From Nemertoderma westbladi (lineage: Eukaryota; Xenacoelomorpha; Nemertodermatida; Nemertodermatidae), in NCBI GenBank assembly GCA_032718475.1, contig JAUCBJ010009017.1:1-64000 (forward strand): DNA of 64,000 bases. Direction: 5' to 3'. Below are positions 1 to 11,188 of the stretch, piece by piece. Numbering within the stretch: the first letter of the stretch is position 1; each line of letters starts with the position of its first letter. The position numbers and the translations under genes are program-made. The notes under the pieces are model-generated. The model saw only the letters and a list, made by a program, of their open reading frames with translations, ran no database searches and was not told the origin of the DNA.

Positions 1-2695
1 ATGTGTGGTAAGTTTATAGATCGTATAAGCGTTAATGTTTGGTAAGTTTATAGGTCGTATAAGCGTTAATGTTTGGTAAGTTTATAGATCGTATAAGCGT
101 TAATGTTTGGTAAGCTTATAGGTCGTATAAGTGTTAATGTTTGGTAAGTTTATAGGTCGTATAAGCGTTAATGTTTGGTTAGTTTATAGGTCGTATAAGC
201 GTTAATGTTTGGTAAGTTTATAGGTCGTATAAGTGTTAATGTTTGGTAAGTTTATAGGTCGTATAAGCGTTAATGTTGGGTAAGTTTATAAGTCGTAAAA
301 GCGTTATTGTTTGGTAAGTTTATAGGTCGTATAAGTGTTAATGTTTGGTAAGTTTATAGGTTGTATAAGTGTTAATGTTTGGTAAGTTTATAGGTCCTAA
401 AAGCGTTAATGTTTGGTAAGTTTATAGGTTGTATAAGTGTTAATGTTTGGTAAGTTTATAGGTCCTAAAAGCGTTAATGTTTGGTAAGTTTATAAGTCGT
501 ATATAAGTGTTAATGTTTGGTAAGTTTATAGGTTGTATAAGTGTTAATGTTTTGTAAGTTTATAGGTTGTATAAGTGTTAATGTTTGGTAAGTTTATAGG
601 TCGTATAAGTGTTAATGTTTGGTAAGTTTATTTCTCGTATAAGCGTTAATGTTTGGTAAGTTTATAGGTCGTATAAGTGTTAATGTTTTGTAAGTTTATA
701 GGTTGTATAAGTGTTAATGTTTGCTAAGTTTATAGGTCGTATAAGTGTTAATGTTTGGTAAGTTTATTTCTCGTATAAGCGTTAATGTTTGGTAAGTTTA
801 TAGGTCGTATAAGTGTTAATGTTTGGTATGTTTATAGGTTGTATAAGTGTTAATGTTTGGTAAGTTTATAAGTCGTATAAGTGTTAATGTTTGGTAAGTT
901 TATAGGTCCTAAAAGCGTTAATGTTTGGTAAGTTTATAAGTCGTATATAAGTGTTAATGTTTGGTAAGTTTATAGGTTGTATAAGTGTTAATGTTTGGTA
1001 AGTTTATAAGTCGTATATAAGTGTTAATGTTTGGTAAGCTTATAGGTTGTATAAGTGTTAATGTTTGGTAAGTTTATAGGTCGTATAAGCGTTAATGTTT
1101 GGTAAGTTTATAGGTCGTATAAGTGTTAATGTTTGGTATGTTTATAGGTTGTATAAGTGTTAATGTTTGGTAAGTTTATAGGTCGTATAAGCGTTAATGT
1201 TTGGTAAGTTTATAGGTCGTATAAGTGTTAATGTTTTGTAAGTTTATAGGTTGTATAAGTGTTAATGTTTGCTAAGTTTATAGGTCGTATAAGTGTTAAT
1301 GTTTGGTAAGTTTATTTCTCGTATAAGCGTTAATGTTTGGTAAGTTTATAGGTCGTATAAGCGTTAATGTTGGGTAAGTTTATAAGTCGTAAAAGCGTTA
1401 TTGTTTGGTAAGTTTATAGGTTGTATAAGTGTTAATGTTTGGTAAGTTTATAGGTCCTAAAAGCGTTAATGTTTGGTAAGTTTATAAGTCGTATATAAGT
1501 GTTAATGTTTGGTAAGTTTATAGGTTGTATAAGTGTTAATGTTTGGTAAGTTTATAAGTCGTATATAAGTGTTAATGTTTGGTAAGCTTATAGGTTGTAT
1601 AAGTGTTAATGTTTGGTAAGTTTATAGGTCGTATAAGCGTTAATGTTTGGTAAGTTTATTTCTCGTATAAGCGTTAATGTTTGGTAAGTTTATAGGTCGT
1701 ATAAGTGTTAATGTTTGGTATGTTTATAGGTTGTATAAGTGTTAATGTTTGGTAAGTTTATAAGTCGTATATAAGTGTTAATGTTTGGTATGTTTATAGG
1801 TTGTATAAGTGTTAATGTTTGGTAAGTTTATAGGTCCTAAAAGCGTTAATGTTTGGTAAGTTTATAAGTCGTATATAAGTGTTAATGTTTGGTAAGTTTA
1901 TAGGTCGTATAAGCGTTAATGTTTGGTAAGTTTATAGGTCCTAAAAGCGTTAATGTTTGGTAAGTTTATAGGTCGTATAAGTGTTAATGTTTGGTAAGTT
2001 TATAGGTTGTATAAGTGTTAATGTTTGGTAAGTTTATAGGTCCTAAAAGCGTTAATGTTTGGTAAGTTTATAAGTCGTATATAAGTGTTAATGTTTGGTA
2101 TGTTTATAGGTTGTATAAGTGTTAATGTTTGGTAAGTTTATAGGTCCTAAGCGTTAATGTTTGGTAAGTTTATAAGTCGTATATAAGTGTTAATGTTTGG
2201 TAAGTTTATAGGTCGTATAAGTGTTAATGTTTGGTAAGTTTATAGGTCGTATAAGTGTTAATGTTTGGTAAGTTTATAGGTCCTAAAAGCGTTAATGTTT
2301 GGTAAGTTTATAGGTCCTAAAAGCGTTAATGTTTGGTAAGTTTATAGGTCGTATAAGTGTTAATGTTTGGTAAGTTTATAGGTTGTATAAGTGTTAATGT
2401 TTGGTAAGTTTATAGGTCCTAAAAGCGTTAATGTTTGGTAAGTTTATAAGTCGTATATAAGTGTTAATGTTTGGTATGTTTATAGGTTGTATAAGTGTTA
2501 ATGTTTGGTAAGTTTATAGGTCCTAAAAGCGTTAATGTTTGGTAAGTTTATAAGTCGTATATAAGTGTTAATGTTTGGTATGTTTATAGGTTGTATAAGT
2601 GTTAATGTTTGGTAAGTTTATAGGTCGTATAAGCGTTAATGTTTGGTAAGTTTATAGGTCGTATATAAGTGTTAATATAAGTGTTTATAGGTCGT
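1..2695. repeat. 34-bp satellite array
   Basis: About 79 head-to-tail copies of a 34-bp monomer containing TTTGGTAAGTTTATAGGTCG. Recurrent variants are a CCTAAAAG form, a TTTCTCG form and a 36-bp form with an extra AT (AGTCGTATATAAG). Variants recur in the same order at several places, so blocks of several monomers were duplicated together. The array begins before the window and decays at about 2650-2695. There is no coding frame of note. Confidence 0.95.
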
Positions 2696-2998
2696 AAAAG
2701 CGTCCACTTTATATATGTTTATACTGTTGTTATTATTTATCAGGCGATACAATAACTATAAACGGAGGCCAAACATCTAAATCGAATAATACAACTACAC
2801 GTCCAATTATCCGACGGATATCGTCGCTAAGCAATCACAGACAGCTACTGTCCCCTAGTCGGACCTCCCGGGTGGAGACGGGGGAGGTGGAAGCAGATGC
2901 CACGCTAGCGGAAGTCTGGTTAGGAACCCAATGGAGTAATAAGGTTAGATGTAGTGAATTGGTACCTAAGATGTTATTCTACCTACATGTTACATTAA
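2696..2998. other. Unique spacer between satellite and reverse transcriptase remnant
   Basis: About 300 bp of ordinary complexity with a short GC-rich patch near 2860-2900. I see no open frame, RNA gene or repeat in it. It may hold decayed 5' sequence of the non-LTR element that follows. Confidence 0.4.
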
Positions 2999-3145
2999 CT
3001 AGTAAATGTTCATTTTGAACTATTTAATTTTAACAAACATCGAAAAAACATCGAGGTCAGCCCTACAAGGAAAATCTATGACAAGACACTACCTATAGAA
3101 ACAGGGGACTTCACACCTGCCGAACTCCAAAGAAGCATTAAAAGC

Positions 3146-4603
3146 ATGTCCAATAATAAAGCGAGTGGATTAGATGAAATCCCAGTGGAGGTATGGAAAA
3201 CCGGAGTGCTAAACAGACCATTATTGAATGTTTGCAACCGGATGTTAAAAGGGGAAAAGCCACCACCAATTTGGACTAAAGGTCAACTAAAGCCTCTCCC
3301 CAAGAAAGGAGACCTCGGTATACCAACAAACTATCGTGGGATCTATCTGCTTGTGCTAGATGCCAAAATATACAATAAAATGATTCTATATAGGATTAGG
3401 CCTCACATAGAGAAACTACTGCGTAAGAGCCAAAACGGATTTCGACCAAGTAGATCAACAATAGCTCAGATACTTGCACTACGGAGACTGATTGAAGGAA
3501 TTAAGTCAAAGAATCTCCCCGCAGTCATGACTTTTGTGGACTTGAAGAAGGCATTCGACTCCATCCATAGAGGTAAAATACTTGAAATCCTAAGAGCTTA
3601 TGGAATACCAGAAGTAATTGTTGCTGGCATTGGATTGCTATATTGTGACACAGAAGCGCAGGTACTCTCACCAGATGGTGAAACTGAGTTTTTCTCAATC
3701 CTGGCTGGCGTACTGCAAGGTGACACATTAGCACCATTACTATTTGTAATTGTGCTGGATTACGCAATGAGGACGGCCACAAAGGGTGAAGATCTGGGAT
3801 TCACACTTCAAGAACGCAGAAGTAGTAGATATCCGGCAACTACAGTCACAGACACCGACTTTGCGGATGACATCGCCCTGCTCTCTAATACGCTAGCAGA
3901 TGCACAGCTTCTACTAAATAAAGTGGAGAGGGCTGCTAAGGAGGTTGGATTGCATATAAATGCTACCAAGACCGAATTCATGACCTTTAATGTTAATGGA
4001 AACTTGACAACCATTGATAATAATCAACTAAGGAAGGTCGATGACTTCCAGTACCTTGGATCTTGGATAGACAGTAGCAAAAAAGACATAGAAGTTAGGA
4101 AAGCAAAGGCTTGGGTAGCTCTATCAAAAATGGATACCATCTGGAAATCAGATCTCTCCAGGCACCTGGAGACTAAGTTCTTTCGAGCCACAGTGGAAAG
4201 TGTATTTTTATACGGGGGTGAGACCTGGACACTGACTAAATCACTTGAACAACGAATTGATGGTTGCTACACAAGACTACTAAGGGCAGCCCTAAACATC
4301 AGCTGGAGACAACACATGACAAACGCCGAGCTTTATGGTACAATACCACCTGTATCAACCACCCTCCGTGAACGCAGATTAAGATTCAGTGGGCACTGCT
4401 GGCGAAGTAAAGACGAGGTCAAACCAGATCTACTTCTCTGGCAACCAACTCATGGAAAGCGTAGTCGTGGACGACCGGCCATAACATATATAGATCAACT
4501 TGAAAGGGATACTGAACTTGGGAGAAACGAAATTGCGACAACTATGGAGAATCGGGAAGCCTCGAAAGATCTCATTTCCACTGTCCGAGTTCGCTCGACC
4601 TAG
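3146..4603 (+). CDS. Non-LTR retrotransposon reverse transcriptase (5' truncated, RTE/CR1-like)
   Basis: RNA-directed DNA polymerase of a LINE-type element, which copies element RNA at a nicked target. Visible RT motifs are motif A FVDLKKAFD (residues 130-138), motif B GVLQGDTLAPLLF (188-200) and motif C FADD (239-242), giving the three catalytic aspartates D132, D241 and D242. After the palm come YLGSWID (303-309) and a C-terminal region with RRLRFSGHC, typical of RTE/BovB-like and related animal LINE proteins; the exact clade is a guess. The 485 residues are intact, but the N-terminal endonuclease is missing and the frame extends upstream of this ATG without a better start. The last residues are altered by the 66-bp tandem duplication. 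The copy is not expected to be autonomous. Confidence 0.85.
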   Translation: MSNNKASGLDEIPVEVWKTGVLNRPLLNVCNRMLKGEKPPPIWTKGQLKPLPKKGDLGIPTNYRGIYLLVLDAKIYNKMILYRIRPHIEKLLRKSQNGFRPSRSTIAQILALRRLIEGIKSKNLPAVMTFVDLKKAFDSIHRGKILEILRAYGIPEVIVAGIGLLYCDTEAQVLSPDGETEFFSILAGVLQGDTLAPLLFVIVLDYAMRTATKGEDLGFTLQERRSSRYPATTVTDTDFADDIALLSNTLADAQLLLNKVERAAKEVGLHINATKTEFMTFNVNGNLTTIDNNQLRKVDDFQYLGSWIDSSKKDIEVRKAKAWVALSKMDTIWKSDLSRHLETKFFRATVESVFLYGGETWTLTKSLEQRIDGCYTRLLRAALNISWRQHMTNAELYGTIPPVSTTLRERRLRFSGHCWRSKDEVKPDLLLWQPTHGKRSRGRPAITYIDQLERDTELGRNEIATTMENREASKDLISTVRVRST

Positions 4604-4677
4604 TAGTAGTTGGAGAATCGGGAAGCCTGGAAGGATCTCATTTCCACTGTCCGAGTTCGCTCGACCTAGTAGTAGTA
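4546..4677 (+). repeat. 66-bp tandem duplication at the 3' end of the RT frame
   Basis: GGAGAATCGGGAAGCCT starts at 4546 and again at 4612, followed both times by the same segment ending CTCGACCTAGTAGTAG. The first copy holds the RT stop codon region. The two copies differ at only a few positions. Confidence 0.9.
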
Positions 4678-4747
4678 ATTTTAGTGGTTACGATTGAAAC
4701 CCTTTACTTTTACAGTTTTGACTCGAATAACATGAACGTTTTAATAT

Positions 4748-5520
4748 GATTGAGTAAGGATGAGGATGGCGATAGGGCTGGATCAGAAGGCGGATGTTTG
4801 GGAACGTGATTGATTGAGTAAGGATGAGGATGGCGATAGGGCTGGATCAGAAGGCGGATGTTTGGGAACGTGATTGATTGAGTAAGGATGAGGATGGCGA
4901 TAGGGCTGGATCAGAAGGCGGATGTTTGGGAACGTGATTGATTGAGTAAGGATGAGGATGGCGATAGGGCTGGATCAGAAGGCGGATGTTTGGGAACGTG
5001 ATTGATTGAGTAAGGATGAGGATGGCGATAGGGCTGGATCAGAAGGCGGATATTTGGGAACGTGATTGATTGAGTAAGGATGAGGATGGCGATAGGGCTG
5101 GATCAGAAGGCGGATGTTTGGGAACGTGATTGATTGAGTAAGGATGAGGATGGCGATAGGGCTGGATCAGAAGGCGGATGTTTGGGAACGTGATTGATTG
5201 AGTAAGGATGAGGATGGCGATAGGGCTGGATCAGAAGGCGGATGTTTGGGAACGTGATTGATTGAGTAAGGAAGAGGATGGCGATAGGGCTGGATCAGAA
5301 GGCGGATGTTTGGGAACGTGATTGATTGAGTAAGGATGAGGATGGCGATAGGGCTGGATCAGAAGGCGGATGTTTGGGAACGTGATTGATTGAGTAAGGA
5401 TGAGGATGGCGATAGGGCTGGATCAGAAGGCGGATGTTTGGGAACGTGATTGATTGAGTAAGGATGAGGATGGCGATAGGGCTGGATCAGAAGGCGGATG
5501 TTTGGGAACGTGATTGATTG
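4748..5520. repeat. 64-bp minisatellite
   Basis: About 12 nearly identical 64-bp copies, each with GAGTAAGGATGAGGATGGCG and ending GGGAACGTGATT. GAGTAAGG starts at 4752 and next at 4816. Only isolated substitutions are seen (for example near 5052 and 5273), so the array is young or well homogenised. Confidence 0.95.
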
Positions 5521-5586
5521 ATTTTGCACCATTAGATACCGCTGCTAATTTATAAATAATTTAAGAATTTCAAATACAAATACTAT

Positions 5587-5646
5587 CTACTAGATCGAGC
5601 GAACTCGGACAGTGGAAATGAGCTTCCCGATTCTCCATAGTTGTCG
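5587..5646 (-). repeat. Inverted copy of the RT element 3' end
   Basis: The sequence from CTACTAGATCGAGCGAACTC to CCATAGTTGTCG is the reverse complement of the RT tail at about 4537-4605, with a 10-bp deletion relative to it. The 64-bp minisatellite lies between the direct and inverted copies. Confidence 0.85.
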
Positions 5647-5694
5647 AATAGCAAATTATTAGGTTTTAGTTATAAATTGTGTTAAGTTTTACTT

Positions 5695-6675
5695 ATATGC
5701 GAGTCTACTAGGTAGATTACTAGGTTACTAGGTAGATTACTAGGTTACTAGGTAGATTACTAGGTAGATTACTAGGTTACTAGGTAGATTACTAGGTTAC
5801 TAGGTAGATTACTAGGTTACTAGGTAGATTACTAGGTTACTAGGTAGATTACTAGGTTACTAGGTAGATTACTAGGTTACTAGGTAGATTACTAGGTTAC
5901 TAGGTAGATTAGTAGGTTATTAGGTAGGTTACTAGGTAGATTACTAGGTTACTAGGTAGATTACTAGGTTACTAGGTAGATTACGTGGTTACTAGGTAGA
6001 TTACTAGGTTACTAGGTAGATTACTAGGTTACTAGGTAGATTACTAGGTTACTAGGTAGATTAGTAGGTTACTAGGTAGGTTACTAGGTAGATTACTAGG
6101 TTACTAGGTAGATTACTAGGTTACTAGGTAGATTATTAGGTTACTAGGTAGATTACTAGGTTACTTGGTAGATTATTAGGTTACTAGGTAGATTAGTAGG
6201 TTACTAGGTAGGTTACTAGGTAGATTACTAGGTTGCTAGGTAGATTACTAGGTTACTAGGTAGATTACTAGGTTACTACGTAGATTACTAGGTTACTAGG
6301 TAGATTACTAGGTTACTAGGTAGATTACTAGGTTACTAGGTAGATTACTAGGTTTCTAGGTAGATTACTAGGTTACTAGGTAGATTACTAGGTTACTAGG
6401 TAGATTACTAGGTTACTATGTAGATTACTAGGTTACTAGGTAGATTACTAGGTTACTAGGTAGATTAGTAGGTTACTAGGTAGGTTACTAGGTAGATTAC
6501 TAGGTTACTAGGTAGATTACTAGGTTACTAGGTAGATTACTAGGTTACTAGGTAGATTACTAGGTTACTAGGTAGGTTACTAGGTTACTAGGTAGATTAC
6601 TAGGTTACTAGGTAGATTACTAGGATACTAGGTAGATTACTAGGTTACTAGGTAGATTACTAGCTCACTAGGTAG
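5695..6675. repeat. 20-bp satellite
   Basis: About 49 copies of a 20-bp unit, TACTAGGTTACTAGGTAGAT, itself two diverged 10-bp halves. Occasional TAGTAGGTTACTAGGTAGG variants mark a loose higher-order pattern of a few hundred bp. Confidence 0.95.
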
Positions 6676-6914
6676 ATTCTCGCAGAAAGTTTCAGACTCA
6701 TTGCTCAAAAATTGTAGATGTCGTCTTTATAATATAGTTTTGAAGTTGTCATTTTCACCAAAAAATATTTCGATATTCCGGTAATAGACTTTTCGTTTTA
6801 AGTAATTCAATATTCCTCAATAAGCTATTTTGCGATCGCTCGAAACCTAAAAGAGCTTTTGAATAGGTGTTTAAGCGATACGCCGATAACAGAACAATGG
6901 TGCTCCACTGCTCC
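6676..6914. other. Short unique spacer
   Basis: About 240 bp of unique AT-rich sequence between two satellites. No gene, RNA or inverted repeat is recognised. It may be a remnant of the locus before satellite expansion. Confidence 0.4.
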
Positions 6915-7625
6915 AAGTAATGGAGCAGGTAATGGCTGAATGGAGCAGGTAATGGAGCAGGTAATGGAGCAGGTAATGGAGTAGGTAATGGAGCGGGTAA
7001 TGGAGTAGGTAATGGAGCAGGTAATGGAGCGGGTAATGGAGCAGGCAATGGAGCAGGTAATGGAGCAGGTAATGGAGCAGGTAATGGAGCAGGTAATGGA
7101 GCGGGTAATGGAGCAGGTAATGGAGCAGGTAATGGAGCGGGTAATGGAGCAGGTAATGGAACGGGTAATGGAGCAGGTAATGGAGCAGGTAATGGAGTAG
7201 GTAATGGAGCAGGTAATGGAGCAGGTAATGGAGCGGGTAATGGAGCAGGTAATGGAGCGGGTAATGGAGCGGGTAATGGAACGGGTAATGGAGCAGGTAA
7301 TGGAGCAGGTAATGGAGCAGGTAATGGAGTAGGTAATGGAGCAAGTAATGGAGCGGGTAATGGAGTAGGTAATGGAGCAGGTAATGGAGCAGGTAATGGA
7401 GCAGGTAATGGAGCAGGTAATGGAGCAGGTAATGGAGCGGGTAATGGAGCAGGTAATGGAGCGGGTAATGGAGCGGGTAATGGAACGGGTAATGGAGCAG
7501 GTAATGGAGCAGGTAATGGAGCGGGTAATGGAGCAGGTAATGGAGCGGGTAATGGAGCGGGTAATGGAACGGGTAATGGAGCAGGTAATGGAGCGGGTAA
7601 TGGAACAGGTAATGGAGCAGGTAAT
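6915..7625. repeat. 12-bp minisatellite
   Basis: About 59 copies of AATGGAGCAGGT, with GCGGGT, GTAGGT and AACGGGT variants. Because 12 is divisible by three the array is open in several frames (Met-Glu-Gln-Val and similar), but there is no surrounding gene structure and I do not call it coding. It joins the next array directly at 7625. Confidence 0.95.
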
Positions 7626-10600
7626 AAACTTTTAGGAACGCTTTTTGTATTTTACTTTACAGTAACTTTTAGGAACGCTTTTTGTATTTTACTTTACATT
7701 AAGTTTTAGGAACGCTTTTTGTATTTTACTTTACATTAAGTTTTAGGAACGCTTTTTGTATTTTACTTTACAGTAACTTTTAGGAACGCTTTTTGTATTT
7801 TACTTTACAGTAACTTTTAGGAACGCTTTTTGTGTTTTACTTTACAGTAACTTTTAGGAACGCTTTTTGTGTTTTACTTTACAGTAACTTTTAGGAACGC
7901 TTTTTGTTTTTTACTTTACAGTAACGTTTAGGAACGCTTTTTGTATTTTTCTTTACAGTAACTTTTAGGAACGCTTTTTGTATTTTACTTTACAGTAACT
8001 TTTAGGAACGCTTTTTGTATTTTACTTTACAGTAATGTTTAGGAACGCGTTTTGTATTTTACTTTACAGTAACTTTTAGGAACGCTTTTTGTATTCTTTT
8101 AGGAACGCTTTTTGTATTTTACTTTACATTAAGTTTTAGGAACGCTTTTTGTATTTTACTTTACAGTAACTTTTAGGAACGCTTTTTGTATTTTACTTTA
8201 CAGTAACTTTTAGGAACGCTTTTTGTATTTCACTTTACAGTAACTTTTAGGAACGCTTTTTGTATTTTACTTTACAGTAACTTTTAGGAACGCTTTTTGT
8301 ATTTTACTTTACAGTAACTTTTAGGAACGCTTTTTGTATTTTACTTTACAGTAACTTTTAGGAACGCTTTTTGTATTTTACTTTATAGTAACTTTTAGGA
8401 ACGCTTTTTGTATTTTACTTTACAGTAACTTTTAGGAACGCTTTTTGTATTTTACTTTACAGTAACGTTTAGGAACGCTTTTTCTATTTTACTTTACAGT
8501 AACTTTTAGAAACGCTTTTCGTATAGGAACGCTTTTCGTATTTTACTATACAGTAACTTTTAGGAACGCTTTTTGTGTTTTACTTTACAGTAACATTTAG
8601 GAACGCTTTTTGTATTTTACTTTACAGTAACTTTTAGGAACGCTTTTTGTATTTTACTTTACAGTAACTTTTAGGAACGCTTTTTGTATTTTACTTTACA
8701 GTAACGTTTAGGAACGCGTTTTGTATTTTACTTTACAGTAACTTTTAGGAACGCTTTTTGTATTTTACTTTACAGTAACTTTTAGGAACGCTTTTTGTAT
8801 TTTACTTTACAGTAACTTTTAGGAACGCTTTTTGCATCTTACTTTACAGTAACGTTTAGGAACGCTTTTTGTATTTTACTTTACAGTAACTTTTAGGAAC
8901 GCTTTTTGTATTTTACTTTACAGTAACTTTTAGGAACGCTTTTTGTATTTTACTTTACAGTAACGTTTAGGAACGCTTTTCGTATAGAAACGCTTTTCTT
9001 ATTTTACTATACAGTAACTTTTAGGAACGCTTTTTGTATTTTACTTTACAGTAACTTTCAGGAACGCTTTTTGTATTTTACTTTACAGTAACTTTTAGCA
9101 ACGCTTTTTGTATCTTACTTTACAGTAACGTTTAGGAACGCTTTTTGTATTTTACTTTACAGTAACTTTTAGGAACGCTTTTTGTATTTTACTTTACAGT
9201 AACTTTTAGGAACGCTTTTTGTATTTTACTTTACAGTAACTTTTAGGAACGCTTTTTGTATTTTACTTTACAGTAACTTTTAGGAACGCTTTTTGTATTT
9301 TACTTTACAGTAACTTTTAGGAACGCTTTTTGTGTTTTACTTTACAGTAACTTTTAGGAACGCTTTTTGTGTTTTACTTTACAGTAACTTTTAGGAACGC
9401 TTTTTGTATTTTACTTTACAGTAACGTTTAGGAACGCTTTTTGTATTTTACTTTACAGTAACTTTTAGGAACGCTTTTTGTATTTTACTTTACAGTAACT
9501 TTTAGGAACGCTTTTTGTATTTTACTTTATAGTAACTTTTAGGAACGCTTTTTGTATTTTACTTTACAGTAATGTTTAGGAACGAACGCTTTTTGTATTT
9601 TACTTTACAGTAACTTTTATGAACGCTTTTTTTATTTTACTTTACAGTAACTTTTATGAACGCTTTTTTTATTTTACTTTACAGTAACTTTTAGAAACGC
9701 TTTTCGTATAGGAACGCTTTTCGTATTTTACTATACAGTAACTTTTAGGAACGCTTTTTGTATTTCACTTTACAGTAACTTTTAGGAACGCTTTTTGTAT
9801 TTTACTTTACAGTAACTTTTAGGAACGCTTTTTGTATTTTACTTTACAGTAACTTTTAGGAACGCTTTTTGTATTTTACTTTACAGTAACTTTTAGGAAC
9901 GCTTTTTGTATTTTACTTTACAGTAACTTTTAGGAACGCTTTTTGTATTTTACTTTACAGTAACGTTTAGGAACGCTTTTTGTATTTTACTATACAGTAA
10001 CTTTTAGGAACGCTTTTTGTATTTTACTTTACAGTAACTTTTAGGAACGCTTTTTGTATTTTACTTTACAGTAACTTTTAGGAACGCTTTTTGTATTTTA
10101 CTTTACAGTAACGTTTAGGAACGCGTTTTGTATTTTACTTTACAGTAACTTTTAGGAACGCTTTTTGTATTTTACTTTACAGTAACTTTTAGGAACGCTT
10201 TTTGTATTTTACTTTACAGTAACGTTTAGGAACGCTTTTTGTATTTTTCTTTACAGTAACTTTTAGGAACGCTTTTTGTATTTTACTTTACAGTAACTTT
10301 TAGGAACGCTTTTTGTATTTTACTTTACAGTAATGTTTAGGAACGCGTTTTGTATTTTACTTTACAGTAACTTTTAGGAACGCTTTTTGTATTCTTTTAG
10401 GAACGCTTTTTGTATTTTACTTTACATTAAGTTTTAGGAACGCTTTTTGTATTTTACTTTACAGTAACTATTAGGAACGCTTTTTGTATTTTACTTTACA
10501 GTAACTTTTAGGAACGCTTTTTGTATTTTACTTTACAGTAACTTTTAGGAACGCATTTTGTATTTTACTTTACAGTAACGTTTAGGAACGCTTTTCGTAT

Positions 10601-11015
10601 AGAAACGCTTTTCTCATTTTACTATACAGTAACTTTTAAGAACGCTTTTTGTATTTTACTTTACAGTAACTTTTAGGAACGCTTTTTGTATTTTACTTTA
10701 CAGTAACTTTTAGGAACGCTTTTTGCATTTTACTTTACAGTAACGTTTAGGAACGCTTTTTGTATTTTACTTTACAGTAACTTTTAGGAACGCTTTTTGT
10801 ATTTTACTTTACAGTAACTTTTAGGAACGCTTTTTGTATTTTACTTTACAGTAACTTTTAGGAACGCTTTTTGTATTTTACTTTACAGTAACTTTTAGGA
10901 ACGCTTTTTGTATTTTACTTTACAGTAACGTTTAGGAACGCTTTTTCTATTTTACTTTACAGTAACTTTTAGAAACGCTTTTCGTATAGGAACGCTTTTC
11001 GTATTTTACTATATC
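7626..11015. repeat. 37-bp satellite
   Basis: About 90 copies of a 37-bp unit containing TTTTAGGAACGCTTTTTGTA and TTTTACTTTACAGTAAC. Truncated or fused units recur (for example CGTATAGGAACGC near 8520, 8995, 9705 and 10980), showing that multi-unit blocks were duplicated. Each unit has a pyrimidine-rich run ending in CAG, resembling a 3' splice site on the + strand. Confidence 0.95.
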
Positions 11016-11188
11016 ATAAATTATTTTATCGCTGTTAAAGTTATACTTGCACCGTAAGAAGTCACTAGATCTCAAATCTTTGTTAATTTTATAATTAGGT
11101 TGCGGACGTTCCGTTCGTTCCATCCAGGAGGCAGATTTACAAGAGGTTGAAAGCGCAACGTAATAGACAAATCAAGAAAATCAAGAGA
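11016..11188. other. Unique spacer between two large satellites
   Basis: About 170 bp of unique sequence. A frame without ATG is open from about 11099 into the following array. I see no promoter or splice signal strong enough to call a first exon. Confidence 0.4.

Larger units (their letters stand above)
2999..4680 (+). mobile_element. 5'-truncated non-LTR retrotransposon
   Basis: The reverse transcriptase frame is open from about 2999, before the first ATG at 3146, and residues just upstream of that ATG read like the linker that precedes RT in non-LTR elements. No apurinic endonuclease domain is seen upstream, where satellite begins instead, so the copy is 5'-truncated as is usual for target-primed retrotransposition. 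The 3' end carries a duplicated segment (4546-4677), and an inverted copy of the same 3' end lies at 5587-5646. Confidence 0.8.

Noticed and set aside
6755-7635. Met-Glu-Gln-Val and Leu-His-Tyr repeat frames
   Set aside because: Produced by the 12-bp minisatellite on both strands; no start context or flanking exon.
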